Of a stretch of 5,710 bases of DNA, positions 4,044-5,710 are shown one piece after another (the first letter of the stretch is position 1; every line of letters begins with the position of its first letter). The stretch covers positions 1 to 5,710 of the forward strand of contig CAJGDE010000116.1 in NCBI GenBank assembly GCA_904502135.1, in the 5' to 3' direction. This stretch comes from Kiritimatiellia bacterium. GTDB taxonomy: Bacteria; Verrucomicrobiota; Kiritimatiellia; RFP12; UBA1067. The notes below the pieces were generated by a model that saw only the letters and a list, made by a program, of their open reading frames with translations, ran no database searches and was not told the DNA's origin. The position numbers were made by a program, and so were the translations under genes.

Positions 4044-5710
4044 AGGATATTTCCTTTCTCTCTGATGGCGAGAATACGCTTTTGAGCCTCCTTCGCCGCC
4101 GGCACGTCACTTTGTGCCACAAGCTCCAATATCTTGATTGCCTGAAAATCGTTACTGCCGCTTTCATAATGATCTACAACGGTGAAAGCCGCGCGAGTGA
4201 AAGCAGCTCTCGCCCGGTCGCTGTAAACCTCACCTTTATTTCTCCCCTTCACATAGGCAAGAACAACAGACGTGTAATATTCTTCGATCGCCTCTTCGGT
4301 TCTTTTAAGTTTATCTAGTGTTCTTGCGATCTTAAACGAAATAAGTATCGCGTTCTCTCCTTTGAGAGTGCCTCCCTGACGAAGTGACTGGTAAGCCTGA
4401 AGAGCGAAGTCATATCTCGATGCATTATCAGAGCCCATAGCGAAAAGAGCGTCCGCCTTTAGCACTCCGGCCTTAAGCCTATCTTCGCCGGAAACTCCGT
4501 TAGAAGAAATAACCCGCTCAAGTATCAGCACGGCCTCATCGAATCTGGCCGACTCTATAAGCGCTTCGCTTTGAACCAGAAGAGCCTGTATCTTTGCCGG
4601 AGAATCGGCACTGTAGCGAGAAGCGAGCTTTGTCGCCGTCTGAATCGCCAGCGGCAGATCCGTCGCCGCGAATGCGGCACGAGAGGCCCACATAAGAGCT
4701 TCCGGAGCGAATTTTCCGTCAGGGGCCGCATCGGCGTACTCTTCAAACAATCTGCCCGATTCCTTCCACGAGCCGGCGTTGAACAGGAATTTGGCGAGCC
4801 AAAGTTTAGCCTCGAGTTTTACAACGGGGTCCTTGCCGTTTAAAATAATCTCTCTAACCGCACGCTCCGCCGCCACATCGTTTCCAAGCCCATACAAACA
4901 AAGAACATCGTAAAAATCCATAGTCGGCTTTAGCGACGGATCCTGCGAAGAGACTTTTGCGAAGATTTTCCGCGCTTCGGCAAACCGGTAATTGTTGTAA
5001 TGCTCGCGCCCACTTGATTCAAGCTCTCGTACGGCGACTATCTTTTTCAATCTTTCAGCGACAGATGTCTTGGGATACTTGGCAAGAACTTCGCGATATT
5101 TCGCCATCGCCTCTTCACCTCGCGAAATATCTCCGAGAATATCGCCTTGTTTCAAAATCGCGGACGCCTTCCCTTCGTCGGTATCGGCTAATTCCTCAGC
5201 CCTGGCGAAAGACTCCAGCGCCTGTGTCATTTTACCCTGCTTAAGCTGCGCCCATCCGCGCCCTTCAGCAACGCTCGAGAGCTTCCCTGCCTGCGGCCAT
5301 ATCTCTTGAGCGTCGCGAAAACGCTTTTCTGCATCAGCCCATTTTTGAGCGGAAAGCTCCGCCTCCGCCAAGGCGATAAACGCCTCCATCGCGCCAGGGG
5401 CATCGGGAGAATCTTTAGCGATTCTAAGAACAATAGGCAACCCCTCTGAAAGGGTCTCAATCGAATTTACAAGAGCGCTCGCCAATTTAACGCCTGCAAG
5501 ACGCCTGAAATAAGGCATCTTGGCTTTAGCGTAGGCTTTTCTGAGAAATGAAGTCTCCCCTATGTTCGAGGCGGCGATTGTATAGGCTCTCTCGCTGGCG
5601 TTAGATGAGGCGACGACCTCGCGCCACAACTTTTGCGCCCCTATCTTATCCCCGTTTTTGTTTAGAATGTCAGCCTCTATCATCTTTGCGGCAATAAGCG
5701 CTTCGCTCTC
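4040..5710 (-). CDS. Tetratricopeptide-repeat (TPR) protein, first visible gene of the ExbB/ExbD operon (5' end outside window)
   Basis: The frame is open to the right edge, so the Met at 5683 is only an internal candidate and the N-terminus (including any signal peptide) is not visible; 556 residues are seen. The chain is almost entirely paired helices of TPR type. Numbered from the Met at 5683, clear units include about 100-133 (ALAEAELSAQKWADAEKRF), 137-170 (GWAQLKQGKMTQALESFARA), 172-206 (LKQGDILGDISRGEEAMAKY), 225-254, 291-322 (LWLAKFLFNAGSWKESGRLF), 364-396 (SEALIESARFDEAVLILERV) and 446-473. TPR proteins are scaffolds for protein-protein contact and have no enzymatic motif here. Linked TPR-ExbB-ExbD genes are known in several Gram-negative phyla, and CpoB is a TPR partner of the Tol system, so a periplasmic adaptor to the motor is the best inference. 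Its stop overlaps the ExbB-like start by ATGA. Confidence 0.9.
   Translation of the reverse strand, partial: ESEALIAAKMIEADILNKNGDKIGAQKLWREVVASSNASERAYTIAASNIGETSFLRKAYAKAKMPYFRRLAGVKLASALVNSIETLSEGLPIVLRIAKDSPDAPGAMEAFIALAEAELSAQKWADAEKRFRDAQEIWPQAGKLSSVAEGRGWAQLKQGKMTQALESFARAEELADTDEGKASAILKQGDILGDISRGEEAMAKYREVLAKYPKTSVAERLKKIVAVRELESSGREHYNNYRFAEARKIFAKVSSQDPSLKPTMDFYDVLCLYGLGNDVAAERAVREIILNGKDPVVKLEAKLWLAKFLFNAGSWKESGRLFEEYADAAPDGKFAPEALMWASRAAFAATDLPLAIQTATKLASRYSADSPAKIQALLVQSEALIESARFDEAVLILERVISSNGVSGEDRLKAGVLKADALFAMGSDNASRYDFALQAYQSLRQGGTLKGENAILISFKIARTLDKLKRTEEAIEEYYTSVVLAYVKGRNKGEVYSDRARAAFTRAAFTVVDHYESGSNDFQAIKILELVAQSDVPAAKEAQKRILAIREKGNIL
4052..4055 (-). promoter_or_regulatory. 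Ribosome binding site of the ExbB-like gene
   Basis: AGGA within GAAAGGAAA, eight bases before the ATG at 4043, inside the end of the TPR gene. It supports the ATGA overlap start. Confidence 0.65.

Noticed and set aside
4571..5309. Plus-strand genes opposite the TPR protein
   Set aside because: Several open frames (for example 4571-4843, 4957-5244) are rich in Arg and Ser as expected for antisense shadows of helix-rich coding sequence, and they lack ribosome binding sites and domains.
5681..5683. ATG at 5683 as the true start of the TPR gene
   Set aside because: The frame stays open through 5710 with helix-like residues (ESEALIAAK) directly before it and no Shine-Dalgarno sequence, so the gene most likely begins outside the window.

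Overview
The window shows a Gram-negative bacterium of intermediate GC content: it encodes an ExbB/ExbD (TolQ/TolR) type inner-membrane motor, which only makes sense with an outer membrane. I cannot name the taxon from sequence alone. A PVC-type or other non-proteobacterial lineage would fit the unusual gene order and divergent proteins, but this is a weak guess.

Left part (1-2065), defence/accessory block: the C-terminal half of a type I restriction-modification specificity subunit (hsdS, + strand, cut by the left window edge) faces, across only 32 bases, a minus-strand AAA_14/DUF4143 ATPase gene (884-2065). The ATPase has no ribosome binding site at its best start and may be leaderless.

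Middle (2066-2506), intergenic: a candidate minus-strand promoter for the ATPase, a possible 25-codon + strand microORF, a strong hairpin terminator (2281-2313), and a two-motif array of 8-9 bp repeats. The array lies in a 130-base stretch (2388-2517) with no G on the + strand. It abuts and includes the stop codon of the next gene.

Right part (2507-5710), a minus-strand operon transcribed right to left: TPR protein (cut by the right edge) > ExbB/TolQ-like > ExbD/TolR-like > small single-pass protein of unknown function. All three junctions are 4-base start/stop overlaps, and the three downstream genes each have a Shine-Dalgarno sequence, so this is one co-translated unit. The likely picture is an inner-membrane ion-driven motor (ExbB pentamer with ExbD) working with a TPR adaptor and a small membrane-anchored accessory protein.

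The most striking observation is that the ExbD-like protein aligns without gaps to E. coli ExbD through the membrane helix but has Thr where the essential proton-carrying Asp should be. The partner ExbB-like protein has Ala at the position of the conserved TM3 Thr. The two changes together suggest either a motor that does not use the canonical proton path or a non-motor derivative.
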